Assembly: GCA_022446985.1 (NCBI GenBank)
Contig: JAKVBD010000031.1
Span: 1 to 57,596 of the forward strand
Direction: 5' to 3'
DNA length: 57,596 nt
Source: Lentisphaerales bacterium
Lineage (GTDB): Bacteria > Verrucomicrobiota > Lentisphaeria > Lentisphaerales > Lentisphaeraceae
Shown: one piece after another, positions 17,961 through 27,425 of the stretch
How positions within the stretch are numbered: position 1 is the first letter of the stretch
How the letters are laid out: the number at the start of each line of letters is the position of its first letter
Notes under the pieces: model-generated
Seen by the model: only the letters and a program-made list of their open reading frames with translations
Told to the model about the DNA's origin: nothing
The model's database searches: none
Program-made: the position numbers and the translations under genes

Positions 17961-19511
17961 GAACTTACTGAAGACTATTTTTAATTGAGTCACATTTAAA
18001 GGCTTGGGCATATAGTCATCCATACCAGCAGCCAAACACTTCTCCTTGTCGTCTTCAAGAGTATTGGCAGTGAGGGCAATAATAGGTAAATCGTTCAAGT
18101 CACTTCCTGCTCGAATTAAACGCGTCGCTTCATAGCCATCCATCTGAGGCATCATGCAGTCCATCAAAATTAAGTCGGGCTTATTTGACTTTAAAAGCTG
18201 TAATGCAACTAGACCATTCTCTGCCAAAATGGCTTCATGCCCCATTTTTTTATCAATTCTTTTAGTCAACAACTGATTAGTTTTATTGTCTTCCACAATC
18301 ATAATTTTTGAGCTTCTGACAACGTGCACTGCTTTCTCAGGCACTACTTCAGTGCTCTTCGAAGGTTTAAATGGAACCTGTATCTTAAATGTACTTCCTA
18401 TTCCTAATTCACTTTGAATATCAATCTTGCCACCTAAAACCTTAACCAGTTTCTGGCTTAAAGCCAAACCAATACCCACGCCTTCATAATTTCTTGTTGC
18501 TGACGAATCCACCTGAGTAAACTTGTCAAAAATCTTCTCAAAATCTGATTCTGAGATACCTATTCCGCTGTCAGAGACTTCAAAGACCAGGTTTTGTCCA
18601 TCTCCGGCACCAGTAATATCAACGCTAAACTGAATAAAACCTTCATTAGTAAATTTAAGGGCATTATCCAAAAGCTGACTTAGAGCTTTAGTCAATTTCC
18701 AGGAATCTACTGCAACAGAGTTCGGCAAGTTATCAGCCATAAATAAAATGAAATCCAGACCTTTTTCTTTACTGGCTGCTTTTGTCGCTTCCGCAACCTC
18801 ATTGATAAAATCGACAACGACAGTTTCCTGCTCCGTCACACTCGCTTCACTGCTTTCCAGGAAAGTGTATTCAAAAAGGTTATCCACGATAAACTGTAAT
18901 TGGCTCAGGGACTTTTGAATATTATGCACATAGGAAGATTGTTCTACAGATAAATCTTCAGCGGCCAATAAACTACTCAAGCCCATAATACCGTTCATAG
19001 GTGTGCGCATTTCATGACTCATCGTTGCCAAAAATTCATCTTTGATTTTCGATGACTTTTTAAGATCTTCCAAAGCTTTTGCCAATTTAGAAGTTCTTTC
19101 TTCAACCAATAATTCAAGATTGTCCCGGTGAGCTTTCAGCTCCAACTGAGTCTTTACCCTCATAGTTAATTCCTGCCCATTAAATGGCTTCACTAGATAA
19201 TCGACAGCACCATATTCAAAAGCCTTAAAAATACTTTTCTGATCGGACTGAGCAGTGAGGAAAATTATTGGGATATGCGAATAAGCTGCATCGGTTTTCA
19301 ACTTCTGGCAGGTTTCATAACCATCCATAACGGGCATATTTATATCCAGTAGAATGACATCGAAATTAATTTTTTGGACGATATCCAGAGCTTCTACACC
19401 ATTTCGGGCAACATTCACTAAATAGTCTGTATTTTCCTGTAGTAAGCAACACAAAAGCTGAAGGTTTTTAATTGTATCATCAACAACTAAAATATTATAT
19501 TTTTTCGCCAT
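17952..19511 (-). CDS. Hybrid histidine kinase (REC-HisKA-HATPase-REC)
   Basis: Soluble two-component phosphorelay protein, 519 residues. Receiver 1 spans 5-122 (D56, K108). A coiled linker leads to the dimerisation helix with H166 in SHEMRTPMNG. The ATPase domain shows N-box LLDNALKFTN, DSGIGIS and GVGIGLALS. Receiver 2 spans 402-518 (D451, K503). There is no membrane segment or sensor domain, so input probably comes through receiver 1. No cognate output regulator is adjacent. Confidence 0.9.
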   Translation of the reverse strand: MAKKYNILVVDDTIKNLQLLCCLLQENTDYLVNVARNGVEALDIVQKINFDVILLDINMPVMDGYETCQKLKTDAAYSHIPIIFLTAQSDQKSIFKAFEYGAVDYLVKPFNGQELTMRVKTQLELKAHRDNLELLVEERTSKLAKALEDLKKSSKIKDEFLATMSHEMRTPMNGIMGLSSLLAAEDLSVEQSSYVHNIQKSLSQLQFIVDNLFEYTFLESSEASVTEQETVVVDFINEVAEATKAASKEKGLDFILFMADNLPNSVAVDSWKLTKALSQLLDNALKFTNEGFIQFSVDITGAGDGQNLVFEVSDSGIGISESDFEKIFDKFTQVDSSATRNYEGVGIGLALSQKLVKVLGGKIDIQSELGIGSTFKIQVPFKPSKSTEVVPEKAVHVVRSSKIMIVEDNKTNQLLTKRIDKKMGHEAILAENGLVALQLLKSNKPDLILMDCMMPQMDGYEATRLIRAGSDLNDLPIIALTANTLEDDKEKCLAAGMDDYMPKPLNVTQLKIVFSKFLG

Positions 19512-19737
19512 GAATAAAATAAAGCCTTCTTTTGATTGTCAGCTTACTTAACCAGATCTCGTCTAAGAAAAATAGTATAACAGCTTTCACAACTAACTGC
19601 AATCATTTTTGAGATCAATCCCCTCTTCCATTAATAAAAATTTGTAATTCAAGTAATCTCTCACCTTCCCTAGCAGAATAGTAAACATATAATAATACCT
19701 TTCCTTTAGACAAAATCAGATAAATTAAAAGTTGAAT

Positions 19738-20565
19738 ATGAGCCATATTATCGCCCCGGAAGTTACGATAGAATCAACCCCACTCCTGCTTGAGTTGTGT
19801 TCCGATGACTTTGACCTGGATAACATAAATACCAATTTGGAAGATCTAGACACAGCCGCTCAATCAATTAAGCAAGCCTGTGAAATGACCAGTAAGGCTA
19901 TCGACAATGCCAAGACAAATATCCTTAAGGCTTACATGGCCGACCCTAAATGCCGACGCTGGTTAAAAAAGGAATTCCTCGAAAGAGTAAATTGTGACTC
20001 CGGACTACTGAGTAGAGTCGCCAGAGGCAACGGCTTTAAATTTTACACAACTGAAAAGATTGTTGTTGAAGACTTAGATAACAATGGTGACGACGCCCCA
20101 AGCGATGAAGTGAGTCAGCGTACCGGTATCCCGGAAAAAACTATCGAGAGAATAAAAAACAAAATCAAGAAAAAGCGTGAAGAAGCTTTCATTCAAGAGC
20201 AACAAGCCCTTGAAGAAGAAATGAACTCTGATTCAAATGAAGAAAGAATAGAACAACTGGAAGTTGCTCTCACGAGTACTCCAAAAGCTGTATTAGAAGA
20301 AACTACTGCAGAGATTTCTGCTGAAGAAGCAGAAGAATCAGTAAATATCTCGCCTATAGCAGACTCAAAACCTGACTCAAATGAGCCTCAAGTTTCTATG
20401 ACTACAGCACTACCAAGCATCGATCAGGTAGAAGTCCTTACAGAGAAAGTGAAACAAGAAGTTGAAACTGACTACAAAGGACAAATAGAAGCTCTTAAAG
20501 AAGAACTGAGTCAAAAAGATGCTGAAATAGCTCGTTTAAAGGCCCTACTCGAAGAAAAAAGCTAA
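19738..20565 (+). CDS. Unknown charged protein with C-terminal coiled coil
   Basis: About 275 residues from the ATG at 19738; a TTG two codons earlier also fits. I do not recognise the family. Residues about 30-110 are helical with RRWLKKEFLERVNCDSGLLS and SRVARGNGFKF, which may be a DNA- or RNA-binding helical unit. A second helical stretch follows (TGIPEKTIERIKNKIKKKRE). The rest is acidic and low in complexity, ending in a heptad-like coiled coil (about 235-275). No signal peptide or membrane segment. Flanking genes give no functional hint. Confidence 0.6.
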   Translation: MSHIIAPEVTIESTPLLLELCSDDFDLDNINTNLEDLDTAAQSIKQACEMTSKAIDNAKTNILKAYMADPKCRRWLKKEFLERVNCDSGLLSRVARGNGFKFYTTEKIVVEDLDNNGDDAPSDEVSQRTGIPEKTIERIKNKIKKKREEAFIQEQQALEEEMNSDSNEERIEQLEVALTSTPKAVLEETTAEISAEEAEESVNISPIADSKPDSNEPQVSMTTALPSIDQVEVLTEKVKQEVETDYKGQIEALKEELSQKDAEIARLKALLEEKS

Positions 20566-20627
20566 AACAAAAAACCTTGCTTTAGATTACATTTTCCACT
20601 ACCTTAAGTTACAGGGAGATTTAGAAG

Positions 20628-21590
20628 ATGTATTTTAAAGCATTGTTACTTATCACTTTATCAGCTTGCCTGAGTAGCTGTCTGCACAACAGAAACAGCA
20701 ATGTAACGCCCAATAGTATCGCCGTACTTCCTGATTACTATGCTGCTGACTTTACCTACCCGAAAAACTCTTCTGAAGTCAAGAAAGTTTCGCTGTCTGA
20801 AAACTCTAAATTCAAAACGACTAAATACACTTTTCAAAGTTCACAAGATCTACTTCACCCGAGCCAAACTCCACACGATATAGTATTTGAGCTTTACCAG
20901 CCTAATGAGCTCAAACACCAATCCACACTACTTTGCCTGCCTATCTCAGGCGGGAATTACCTAGTCTCACAGTATTTCGCTAAATACTTTGCTCGCAAGG
21001 GGTATAACTCTGTCGTAATCCACAGGCGTAAAGCTTACAAAAATATGATTACCATCGACACTCTAAACACGATAATCCGGCAAATGATCATTGATCACAA
21101 ACAGGTAATGGACAAACTTCAGCAGCTCAAGATTTCACAAGAGGAGTTTGCCGTAATAGGCGTCAGTAAAGGCGGTTTAAAAGCAGCCCTTCTCAGTTCC
21201 CTGGATCACAGAGTTAAGGCTTCTGTAGTGGCAATTGCCGGAGGAGATCTTCCTCATATACTGGCCTATTCACAAGAGAAAGGTGTCAAAAAAAGACGTT
21301 TAAATTATTTAAGTAAAACAGCTATGAGTCCTCTAGAATTTCATGATGCAATTAAAGAAAAACTCAAATACGATCCGCTCATTCTAGCTCCTTATTTCAA
21401 TTCACAAAACATGCTGATTGTGAATGCCTACTTTGACAATTGTGTCCCCTACTACAATGGTCGACTGCTCGTTGAGGCTCACCCCGGCTGTCAGGAAATT
21501 GTCCTTTTTGCCGGACACTACTCTGCCCTGCCGACAATTCCTTACTTATCTCTAAAATTTAAAGATTTTTTAACCGAGAAATTACCGTAG
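20628..21590 (+). CDS. Lipoprotein with alpha/beta-hydrolase fold
   Basis: A 320-residue secreted protein. The N-terminus MYFKALLLITLSACLSSC is a lipoprotein signal with lipobox LSSC. The mature part has a strand-turn LLCLPISGGNYLVSQYFAKY, a nucleophile elbow-like GVSKGGLKA (about 179), and a late NAYFDNCVP and FAGHYSALP that could supply Asp and His. This is consistent with an alpha/beta hydrolase of unknown substrate. AGGGAG sits about 8 nt before the ATG. Confidence 0.65.
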   Translation: MYFKALLLITLSACLSSCLHNRNSNVTPNSIAVLPDYYAADFTYPKNSSEVKKVSLSENSKFKTTKYTFQSSQDLLHPSQTPHDIVFELYQPNELKHQSTLLCLPISGGNYLVSQYFAKYFARKGYNSVVIHRRKAYKNMITIDTLNTIIRQMIIDHKQVMDKLQQLKISQEEFAVIGVSKGGLKAALLSSLDHRVKASVVAIAGGDLPHILAYSQEKGVKKRRLNYLSKTAMSPLEFHDAIKEKLKYDPLILAPYFNSQNMLIVNAYFDNCVPYYNGRLLVEAHPGCQEIVLFAGHYSALPTIPYLSLKFKDFLTEKLP

Positions 21591-21629
21591 TCTTCTAGTC
21601 AATCGCCATAGTAGATATAATCTACCGGC

Positions 21630-22392
21630 ATGATAAACAGACCACTTATATTTGCACATAGAGGAGCAAGCGGCTACAAGCCCGAAAATAGCTTTGAAGC
21701 GTTTGAATTGGCTTTGAAGCGTTTGAATTGGCTTTGAATGTGACATTCAACTATCAAAGGATAACATTCCTCTTCTTTGGCACGATGATGATTTGGAAAG
21801 ACATAAGAAACCTGGACAGACTATTCGTAACTTTTCATGGGACGAAATCCACAACTTCGACATTTCCTTTCTAAATGAAAATCATCAAGGTCAGTCAAAG
21901 GTTTTGGATTTTAACACCTACTTGCAGAGTTTTAGTTCCCAAACGAAACTGCTGATAGAAATTAAGTGAGATGAGATCGCTGCCTTTGAGCACCAAAAAG
22001 AAGTCGTCGATTTTACAATAAATTCAATCATCCAGAATCATTCTCTAGATTCAAAACCTTTTATTTCTTCATTTGATTCCAAATCTGTTATATATGCTCA
22101 TGAGCTTTATAAAGATGCCCGTTACATCATCAATGAGCACGAGAAAATCACTCGTCACGAAGTAGAGGATTTTTATAAAAAAATGCCATTCTTAACAGGT
22201 ATTTGTCTGAACATTGAACACCTAAGTGAAGATGTCTGTAATGCGGCAAGAGAATTCAACTGGCTTGTTTGCACCTATACCTGCAATACACAAGACGACT
22301 TTTTAAAAGCTGCCAAGAATAAAGTAGACATAATTATATCTGACTTTCCAGATAAGACAAAAATGTTTTTTGAAGGCAGCCTAACCCATTAG
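21630..22392 (+). pseudogene. Glycerophosphodiester phosphodiesterase, broken
   Basis: The start frame reads MINRPLIFAHRGASGYKPEN then SFEAFELAL, the classic GDPD N-terminus. A 20-bp unit is duplicated (21691-21710, 21711-21730), after which the frame ends. Another frame then continues with ECDIQLSKDNIPLLWHDDD, LLIEIK, a TGA at about 21968, and CTYTCNTQDDFLKAAKNKVD up to 22392. All catalytic motifs (HRG, ECD, HDD, IEIK) are still readable but in two frames, with a few residues missing at the junction. So it is recently inactivated. Confidence 0.8.
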
Positions 22393-22394
22393 TC

Positions 22395-22865
22395 TTATTC
22401 TAACTCAGGGGCGATAAAAGCTCCTCGGGGTAAAGGCTCCAGCTTATCAAAAACTGCAGATAACCATTCCTTTAGTCTCTTTTGAGACCTTAAGGAAAGA
22501 ATAGCATCTCCACTCCAATCTGACTCCATCCACCTTAAGCTTTTATCTGGATGAATTCCGAGCACTTGAATCAATTGCTCACCTTCATAGAAATACAAAA
22601 TCAATTCAGCATCGCAGATACAAGAGAAAGAATTGTGAAAGTCATCGATCTGAAATACAGGTGAGAGTTGTTTTAATTCTTCTCCTGTAATTTCATAGAA
22701 AAGTGGCTTGGTCTGATAAAATCCAACTGCTTTATCAGCCTTTAAAATATTCGCTCTTATCGGAGCTGAATACACGTCCGCCTGCAATGGTTTTTCACTA
22801 CAGGCCGACAAAGTAGCTATTATAAAAATAGCTGGAAGCAGAATCTTACTTGGAATCGTAGCCAA
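22395..22865 (-). CDS. Small putative lipoprotein, unknown function
   Basis: The frame is open to 23006, but the upstream part overlaps the next gene. I choose the TTG at 22865, which gives MATIPSKILLPAIFIIATLS followed by AC, a lipoprotein signal with the modified Cys. The mature part is about 135 residues with no recognised domain (FHNSFSCICDAELILYFYEG). The overlap with the upstream gene is 20 nt. No strong ribosome site is visible. Confidence 0.55.
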   Translation of the reverse strand: MATIPSKILLPAIFIIATLSACSEKPLQADVYSAPIRANILKADKAVGFYQTKPLFYEITGEELKQLSPVFQIDDFHNSFSCICDAELILYFYEGEQLIQVLGIHPDKSLRWMESDWSGDAILSLRSQKRLKEWLSAVFDKLEPLPRGAFIAPELE

Positions 22866-24252
22866 AAAGCTTTTTACTTTTAATTCTATCGTATACAAGT
22901 TCAGGAACCAGTTCTCTCCATTCACCATCGCCAAACTGTAAAGCTTCAAGTACTTTCTTAGAGTGGATGCCAAGAATTTCGTCATGACCACCTTCAAGAG
23001 GTACAATCAAGCCATTCTCAAGTAAATATAGGTAAAGATGCTTCAAATGCTGAGGCACTTTTAGACTTTCTGTAGTCACCAACTCGCCATCTTCGATACA
23101 CTTTCTTGGGTAGACATATAGCTTACTTCCAAAAGCAAACAGCTTACCAAATGACTCAAGTATTCCACCTTCAATACCGTCATAGAAATCTTCATTGAAG
23201 ATGTCGATGATATTCGGCACGGATAACACAATACCTATGTGCTTTTTAGTCATTCTGTTTAAATAAGCTCTCAAAGTAAAGAAACGAAGGTAATTAGAAA
23301 TGAGGACGTTATAGCCTAGTTCACAAAGAATATCAGCACGATCCAGGAAATCCTTCGTATCGATTACGCCATCATTCATAAACTCAGCCATGGTCATTTC
23401 AGAAAGGAAGATAGAGTTATCTTCATGAACGCCTTTTTCTGTCAAAAACTTCTCTCGGGCAACTTTAGCCATGTCTTCATTCACCAAAGTGAAAGGACGG
23501 AACTTACCACGAGCTACTAGAATATTCTTCTTATAAAGAGCTTCTGAAGGTAAAATCACCTCTTTGCTCGGGCTGATCATCGCACCTGTAGTCAAACCGG
23601 CTTTCACCATGTAAAGAGCCGTCAGGCGATTATCTATATCATCAAAGTAAGGGCCACTTAAGTTAGCAAAGTCAACTTCAATTCTCTGTGAACCTAAATT
23701 TTCCACCAAAGAGGATAAAAGCTTCTCGTGATTGTTAAAGTGATGAAAAGCTCCATAAACAAGGTTCACACCTAAAATGCCAAGAGCGTCCTGCTGCTGA
23801 GTGTTTTCTTTATCCAGCATTCTGACATGCAGAGTAATTGTGCTCGGCTCAGCACCAGGATATAACTGTAGTTTAATCCCCAACCAACCGTGGCATTCTC
23901 TTTTAGTCTTGTAACCTTGAGCTGCAACTGTATTTGCAAAAGCAAAGTACTGAGAAGTCTTAGGTCTTCCTTCTGCAACGCGTTCAACAAGGAGTGGATA
24001 CTCTCTGTCTAGCATCTTCTCTAATCTGGAACGACTAACGTATCTGCCATTTGATTCTTCACCATAGATCGAATCACTGACAATCATGTCATAGGCTGAC
24101 ATTGTTTTTGCAATAGTACCGGAAGCACCACCTGCCTGGAAAAAGAAACGCGCGACTTCCTGCCCTGCACCAATCTCTGCAATAGTGCCATAAATATTGT
24201 CATCAAGATTGATGGCCAAGGCCTTTTGCATAGTTGATAATTTATCTTCCAT
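22846..24252 (-). CDS. Conserved protein of unknown function
   Basis: A 468-residue soluble protein, probably cytoplasmic. It starts with a helix and GTIAEIGAGQEVARFFFQAG, then SGTIAKTMSAYDM and SDSIYG; later VNLVYGAFHHF, GLTTGAMISPS and IVLSVPNIIDIFNEDFYDG. I remember similar proteins in diverse bacteria labelled only as hypothetical or mislabelled. The glycine-rich start could bind a nucleotide. A ribosome site AGAGGA precedes the ATG. It is divergent from ruvC. Confidence 0.6.
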   Translation of the reverse strand: MEDKLSTMQKALAINLDDNIYGTIAEIGAGQEVARFFFQAGGASGTIAKTMSAYDMIVSDSIYGEESNGRYVSRSRLEKMLDREYPLLVERVAEGRPKTSQYFAFANTVAAQGYKTKRECHGWLGIKLQLYPGAEPSTITLHVRMLDKENTQQQDALGILGVNLVYGAFHHFNNHEKLLSSLVENLGSQRIEVDFANLSGPYFDDIDNRLTALYMVKAGLTTGAMISPSKEVILPSEALYKKNILVARGKFRPFTLVNEDMAKVAREKFLTEKGVHEDNSIFLSEMTMAEFMNDGVIDTKDFLDRADILCELGYNVLISNYLRFFTLRAYLNRMTKKHIGIVLSVPNIIDIFNEDFYDGIEGGILESFGKLFAFGSKLYVYPRKCIEDGELVTTESLKVPQHLKHLYLYLLENGLIVPLEGGHDEILGIHSKKVLEALQFGDGEWRELVPELVYDRIKSKKLFGYDSK

Positions 24253-24454
24253 GATATTCCTCTAAAAACAGTTTTTCTCAGATAACCTTATAGGCAAGTC
24301 ACTTTAAAGCCAGTCACAACAAGTATCTTTTGACACTCTGAACCCAAAATTAAGAGTCATATTACAATAATGAAAAAATCTAAGTAAACACAGGGTTAGA
24401 TTTTCTAAAAGAGTCACCTATTGTGCAAACTTAACAATAGGAATAAAAGCTCTT

Positions 24455-24952
24455 TTGAAAATACTTGGAATAGACACTTCTCTGCGCTCTACTGGCTATG
24501 GTATAATCAATGCAACAGACAAAAGTATTTCAGCTCTAGACTGCGGTGTTATTAAAAACAAGCAAAAGCTGACTCATATGGAGTGCTTATACAGAATATC
24601 GTCAGGTATTTCCCAACTCATTGAACTCTTTAAGCCCGATGAAGTTTGTATTGAAGGAGCGTTTTTTTATAAAAATGCCAAAACTGCAATGATTTTAGGA
24701 ATGGCACGTGGGGCCGCTCTGAGTGCAGTTTCGAAGTTTGATTTACCTGTTTATGAGTATTCACCGAAGAGTGCCAAACTAACAGTAACCGGCACAGGTA
24801 ACGCCAGTAAAGATCAGGTTGCTTTTATGATGGCAAATATACTGAAAGTGGATCACAAAGACATCAATGATGATGCGACAGATGCGCTCTCCTTAGCTTA
24901 CTGTCACTATCATCATCTAAAGAATAGACTTAAAGTCCCAAAAAGACTTTAG
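24455..24952 (+). CDS. ruvC: Holliday junction endonuclease RuvC
   Basis: Resolves Holliday junctions in homologous recombination. The RNase-H-like fold is visible with GIDTSLRSTGYG (first Asp), IEGAFFYKNAKTA (Glu) and DINDDATDALSLAYCH (last two acidic residues). The 165-residue length is normal. The start is a TTG at 24455 (MKILGIDTS) with AGGAA about 13 nt upstream. No ruvA or ruvB is in the window. The stop overlaps the convergent ankyrin gene by 4 nt. Confidence 0.92.
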   Translation: MKILGIDTSLRSTGYGIINATDKSISALDCGVIKNKQKLTHMECLYRISSGISQLIELFKPDEVCIEGAFFYKNAKTAMILGMARGAALSAVSKFDLPVYEYSPKSAKLTVTGTGNASKDQVAFMMANILKVDHKDINDDATDALSLAYCHYHHLKNRLKVPKRL

Positions 24953-25230
24953 TTGTATACAGCTCCGATAGTTCTCTCTCCACCGAACTTTTCCAGAACC
25001 TCAATTATGCGCGAATTAGGAGCGTAATCCAAAGGTGTTTTGCCATGCTTATCTTTGGCATTTACTTCTGCACCTGAAGATATCAAAAGCTTAGTAACCT
25101 GAACGTTTAGAGAGTAATGCAAAGGACTTTTGCTAAACTCATCAGCTTCATTTACGTCAGCTCCACTTGCAAGCAATTTAAAAATCTCTTGCATACGCTC
25201 ATCTTTTACAGCCTTGATTAATTCGACCAT
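24949..25230 (-). CDS. Small ankyrin-repeat protein
   Basis: About 93 residues carrying two to three ankyrin repeats: ELIKAVKDERMQEIFKLLAS, GADVNEADEFSKSPLHYSL and SSGAEVNAKDKHGKTPLDYA. It is likely a protein-binding scaffold. I prefer the ATG at 25230 to the GTG at 25236 because AAGGG is correctly spaced. The partner is unknown. Confidence 0.75.
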   Translation of the reverse strand: MVELIKAVKDERMQEIFKLLASGADVNEADEFSKSPLHYSLNVQVTKLLISSGAEVNAKDKHGKTPLDYAPNSRIIEVLEKFGGERTIGAVYN

Positions 25231-25311
25231 ACTCACCCTTCATGTTTTTTGTTAAGTAATAAGAGTAAACCGATTGTAGGCAAAAAAAAATGGCTATGCA
25301 AACTTTATGAC

Positions 25312-25340
25312 TTGGCATTCATACTCTTCTGTGGCATATT
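25312..25340 (+). promoter_or_regulatory. Possible sigma-70 promoter
   Basis: TTGGCA and CATATT are separated by exactly 17 nt, about 28 nt before the ATG of the small lipoprotein at 25369. Both hexamers are near consensus. This is a sequence guess only; it would also feed the double ABC ATPase downstream. Confidence 0.4.
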
Positions 25341-25368
25341 AGCCCAAATTTCATAAAAGGATATAAGA

Positions 25369-25545
25369 ATGTTGAAAAATACCCTTAAACTATCAACACT
25401 TCTGATCATCTCAACTTCTTTATTCTCATGTGTTAATGTAGAGTATGACGAAGAGATGGGCTTTTCAGAAAAACTATGCGTTAAAAAACCAGGACAAATC
25501 TGTGAGTGCCCAGAAGGTTTTGTTCTACGAGGTGGAAAAAAATAA
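25369..25545 (+). CDS. Very small lipoprotein (58 residues)
   Basis: ATG at 25369 with AAAGG about 9 nt upstream. It translates to MLKNTLKLSTLLIISTSLFS and then C, a signal peptide with lipobox LFSC. The mature part of about 38 residues contains three more cysteines in a CVKKPGQICECPEG segment, so disulfides are likely. It ends with TAA at 25545, 15 nt before the double ABC ATPase. No family is recognised. Confidence 0.65.
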   Translation: MLKNTLKLSTLLIISTSLFSCVNVEYDEEMGFSEKLCVKKPGQICECPEGFVLRGGKK

Positions 25546-25560
25546 TTTCAATAAGCACCC

Positions 25561-27039
25561 ATGGCCAATAAGCCTCTAATTCGAACTCAGAACCTGACTC
25601 TAAACTTTTCCAAAAGCACTGCCTTACTTAAAGTAAACTGGGAAGTTGCTGATGGCCAAAATACAGTACTATGCGGACCAAATGGCAGCGGTAAAACGCT
25701 GCTTGCAAACTTCATCTCTGGTAAACTCAAGGTTCATAAAAACGCACCTCTTTATCGAGAAGACTTCAATCCTGACAATGACATAGAATTAGTTACTTTC
25801 GAGTATCAACAAGAGCTTTTTGCTATTGATGATTACAACGACGACACCGACTTCCTCGATTACCAAGACATCGGTACTACGGCAGCTGAAATTATTTCAC
25901 ACGATTCCCCGGATAAAAAAGAACTCCAAAAGGTTTCCGAATTATTGGAACTCGATTATCTACTCGATCGAGGAATTCGTTTTCTATCTACAGGGGAAAT
26001 GCGCAAGGTTCTCATAGCACGGGCAATGATGAATACGCCCAAACTAATGATCATCGACTCTCCTTTTGAAGGCCTTGATCAAAAAAGCCGGGCTTTCCTT
26101 AGAAAAAGATTAATATCACTCTTAAAGACCCAACAATGCCTGCTTATTATCAATGAAGATGATCCTATCATAGATCATTTTGATTCTGTTGCATGCCTGG
26201 ACAAAGGGGAGCTCTTACTGCAAGGCGACCCCGGAAAACTTAAGCAATCATTAAAATGGCAGCAATTGTTTAAGCCTCATAAACCAATCCTGGCAATTCC
26301 TCCAAAACACCACAGTTTTAATAATAAATCAGTGACTCAGACTCCACTAATCGAAATGAAAGATGTCTCTGTTACTTATGGTGAAGTAAAGGCTCTGAAT
26401 GAACTTTCCTGGAAAGTCATGCCTGGAGAGAACTGGCTTATATCGGGGCCAAATGGAGCAGGAAAAAGCACCCTCCTCAGCCTGGTAACGGCAGATAACC
26501 CACAAGGTTACAAGCAGGATTTTCATCTCTTCGGGCGCAAACGAGGTAGTGGAGAAACTATTTGGGACATCAAAAGGAAAATTGGCATAGTTACCAGTGC
26601 TCTACAACTAAGCTACAAAGTTCCTTTAAAGGCCCTGGAAGTTGTTCTTTCTGGTTTTTTTGATTCGGTTGGCTTGTATGAAAATGCCGATAAAACGATG
26701 GTCGACCTTGCTGAACAATGGCTAGACCTCCTGGAAATTGAAAATATTAAAAATCGCTATTTTTCAGACCTTTCCTATGGAGAACAACGTATGGTCCTCT
26801 TAGCGAGAGCCATGGTCAAGCACCCACTCATACTTATTTTAGATGAACCTTGTCAAGGACTCGACAAAGCTAATAGAACAGCAATTCTGAACCTGGTTGA
26901 TTATATAGCCCTGAATACAAATACTACACTTCTCTACGTGAGTCACTCTCATTCTGAAGCCCTGCAATGCATTAATAAACGCTTAAATTTTAATCCTGTC
27001 GCAGATAGATTATTCGAAGCTGAAATCAGTACCAAGTAA
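25561..27039 (+). CDS. ModF-like double ABC ATPase
   Basis: Two ABC ATPase domains in 492 residues, the arrangement of ModF/PhrA. Domain 1 has Walker A GPNGSGKT, signature LSTGEMRK and Walker B LMIIDSPFEGLD. Domain 2 has Walker A GPNGAGKST, signature LSYGEQR and Walker B LILILDEPCQGLD. There is no permease and no membrane segment, and no molybdate genes nearby, so function remains open. It overlaps nothing and lies just after the small lipoprotein gene. Confidence 0.82.
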   Translation: MANKPLIRTQNLTLNFSKSTALLKVNWEVADGQNTVLCGPNGSGKTLLANFISGKLKVHKNAPLYREDFNPDNDIELVTFEYQQELFAIDDYNDDTDFLDYQDIGTTAAEIISHDSPDKKELQKVSELLELDYLLDRGIRFLSTGEMRKVLIARAMMNTPKLMIIDSPFEGLDQKSRAFLRKRLISLLKTQQCLLIINEDDPIIDHFDSVACLDKGELLLQGDPGKLKQSLKWQQLFKPHKPILAIPPKHHSFNNKSVTQTPLIEMKDVSVTYGEVKALNELSWKVMPGENWLISGPNGAGKSTLLSLVTADNPQGYKQDFHLFGRKRGSGETIWDIKRKIGIVTSALQLSYKVPLKALEVVLSGFFDSVGLYENADKTMVDLAEQWLDLLEIENIKNRYFSDLSYGEQRMVLLARAMVKHPLILILDEPCQGLDKANRTAILNLVDYIALNTNTTLLYVSHSHSEALQCINKRLNFNPVADRLFEAEISTK

Positions 27040-27083
27040 ACTCTTAAAGAGTCAACAAGTGCCATAACATTATATATAGAGAA

Positions 27084-27425
27084 TTAACGAGAAAGGCTAT
27101 TATTGGTCTTGCGAAGTTTTTCGTCTTTTGAAAGATCCTGGTCAGTACTGACCTTCATAGTAGGTACGGCTGTTGAAGAGCCATTTGAGAAATTTTGACG
27201 GATTAGATTCCCTGAGTCTGAGTTTGCCCTTTGTATGAGTTCTGCTACTCCAATGGATAAAAAAAGCATGGCAGCTACTGCGTATGTTGCAAATTTCTGC
27301 CAGGGAAATGCTTTAACTTCAATTGGCTTCTGCTCATCAAAAAGACCTAAGACTCTATCATCTAAATCAGCAGATGGTTCTTTTAGTGTCTGAGAGCGCA
27401 AATAGTTTTCAAAATCTTTACTCAT
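27084..27425 (-). CDS. Single-pass membrane protein, possible anti-sigma factor
   Basis: A 113-residue protein. The charged N-terminus (about 1-43) is followed by one membrane helix (about 45-65, ATYAVAAMLFLSIGVAEL) and a polar tail. It overlaps the ECF sigma gene by ATGA, an order typical of sigma/anti-sigma pairs. It lacks the HxxxCxxC zinc motif of ZAS anti-sigma factors, so the role is inferred from context only. Confidence 0.6.
   Translation of the reverse strand: MSKDFENYLRSQTLKEPSADLDDRVLGLFDEQKPIEVKAFPWQKFATYAVAAMLFLSIGVAELIQRANSDSGNLIRQNFSNGSSTAVPTMKVSTDQDLSKDEKLRKTNNSLSR

Noticed and set aside
22395..23006. 203-residue form of the small lipoprotein
   Set aside because: The first 47 residues lie in another frame over the coding end of the upstream gene and hide the lipoprotein signal; the TTG at 22865 fits better.
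24949..25230. Toxin-antitoxin pair with ruvC
   Set aside because: The small gene is convergent, not co-transcribed, and consists of ankyrin repeats.
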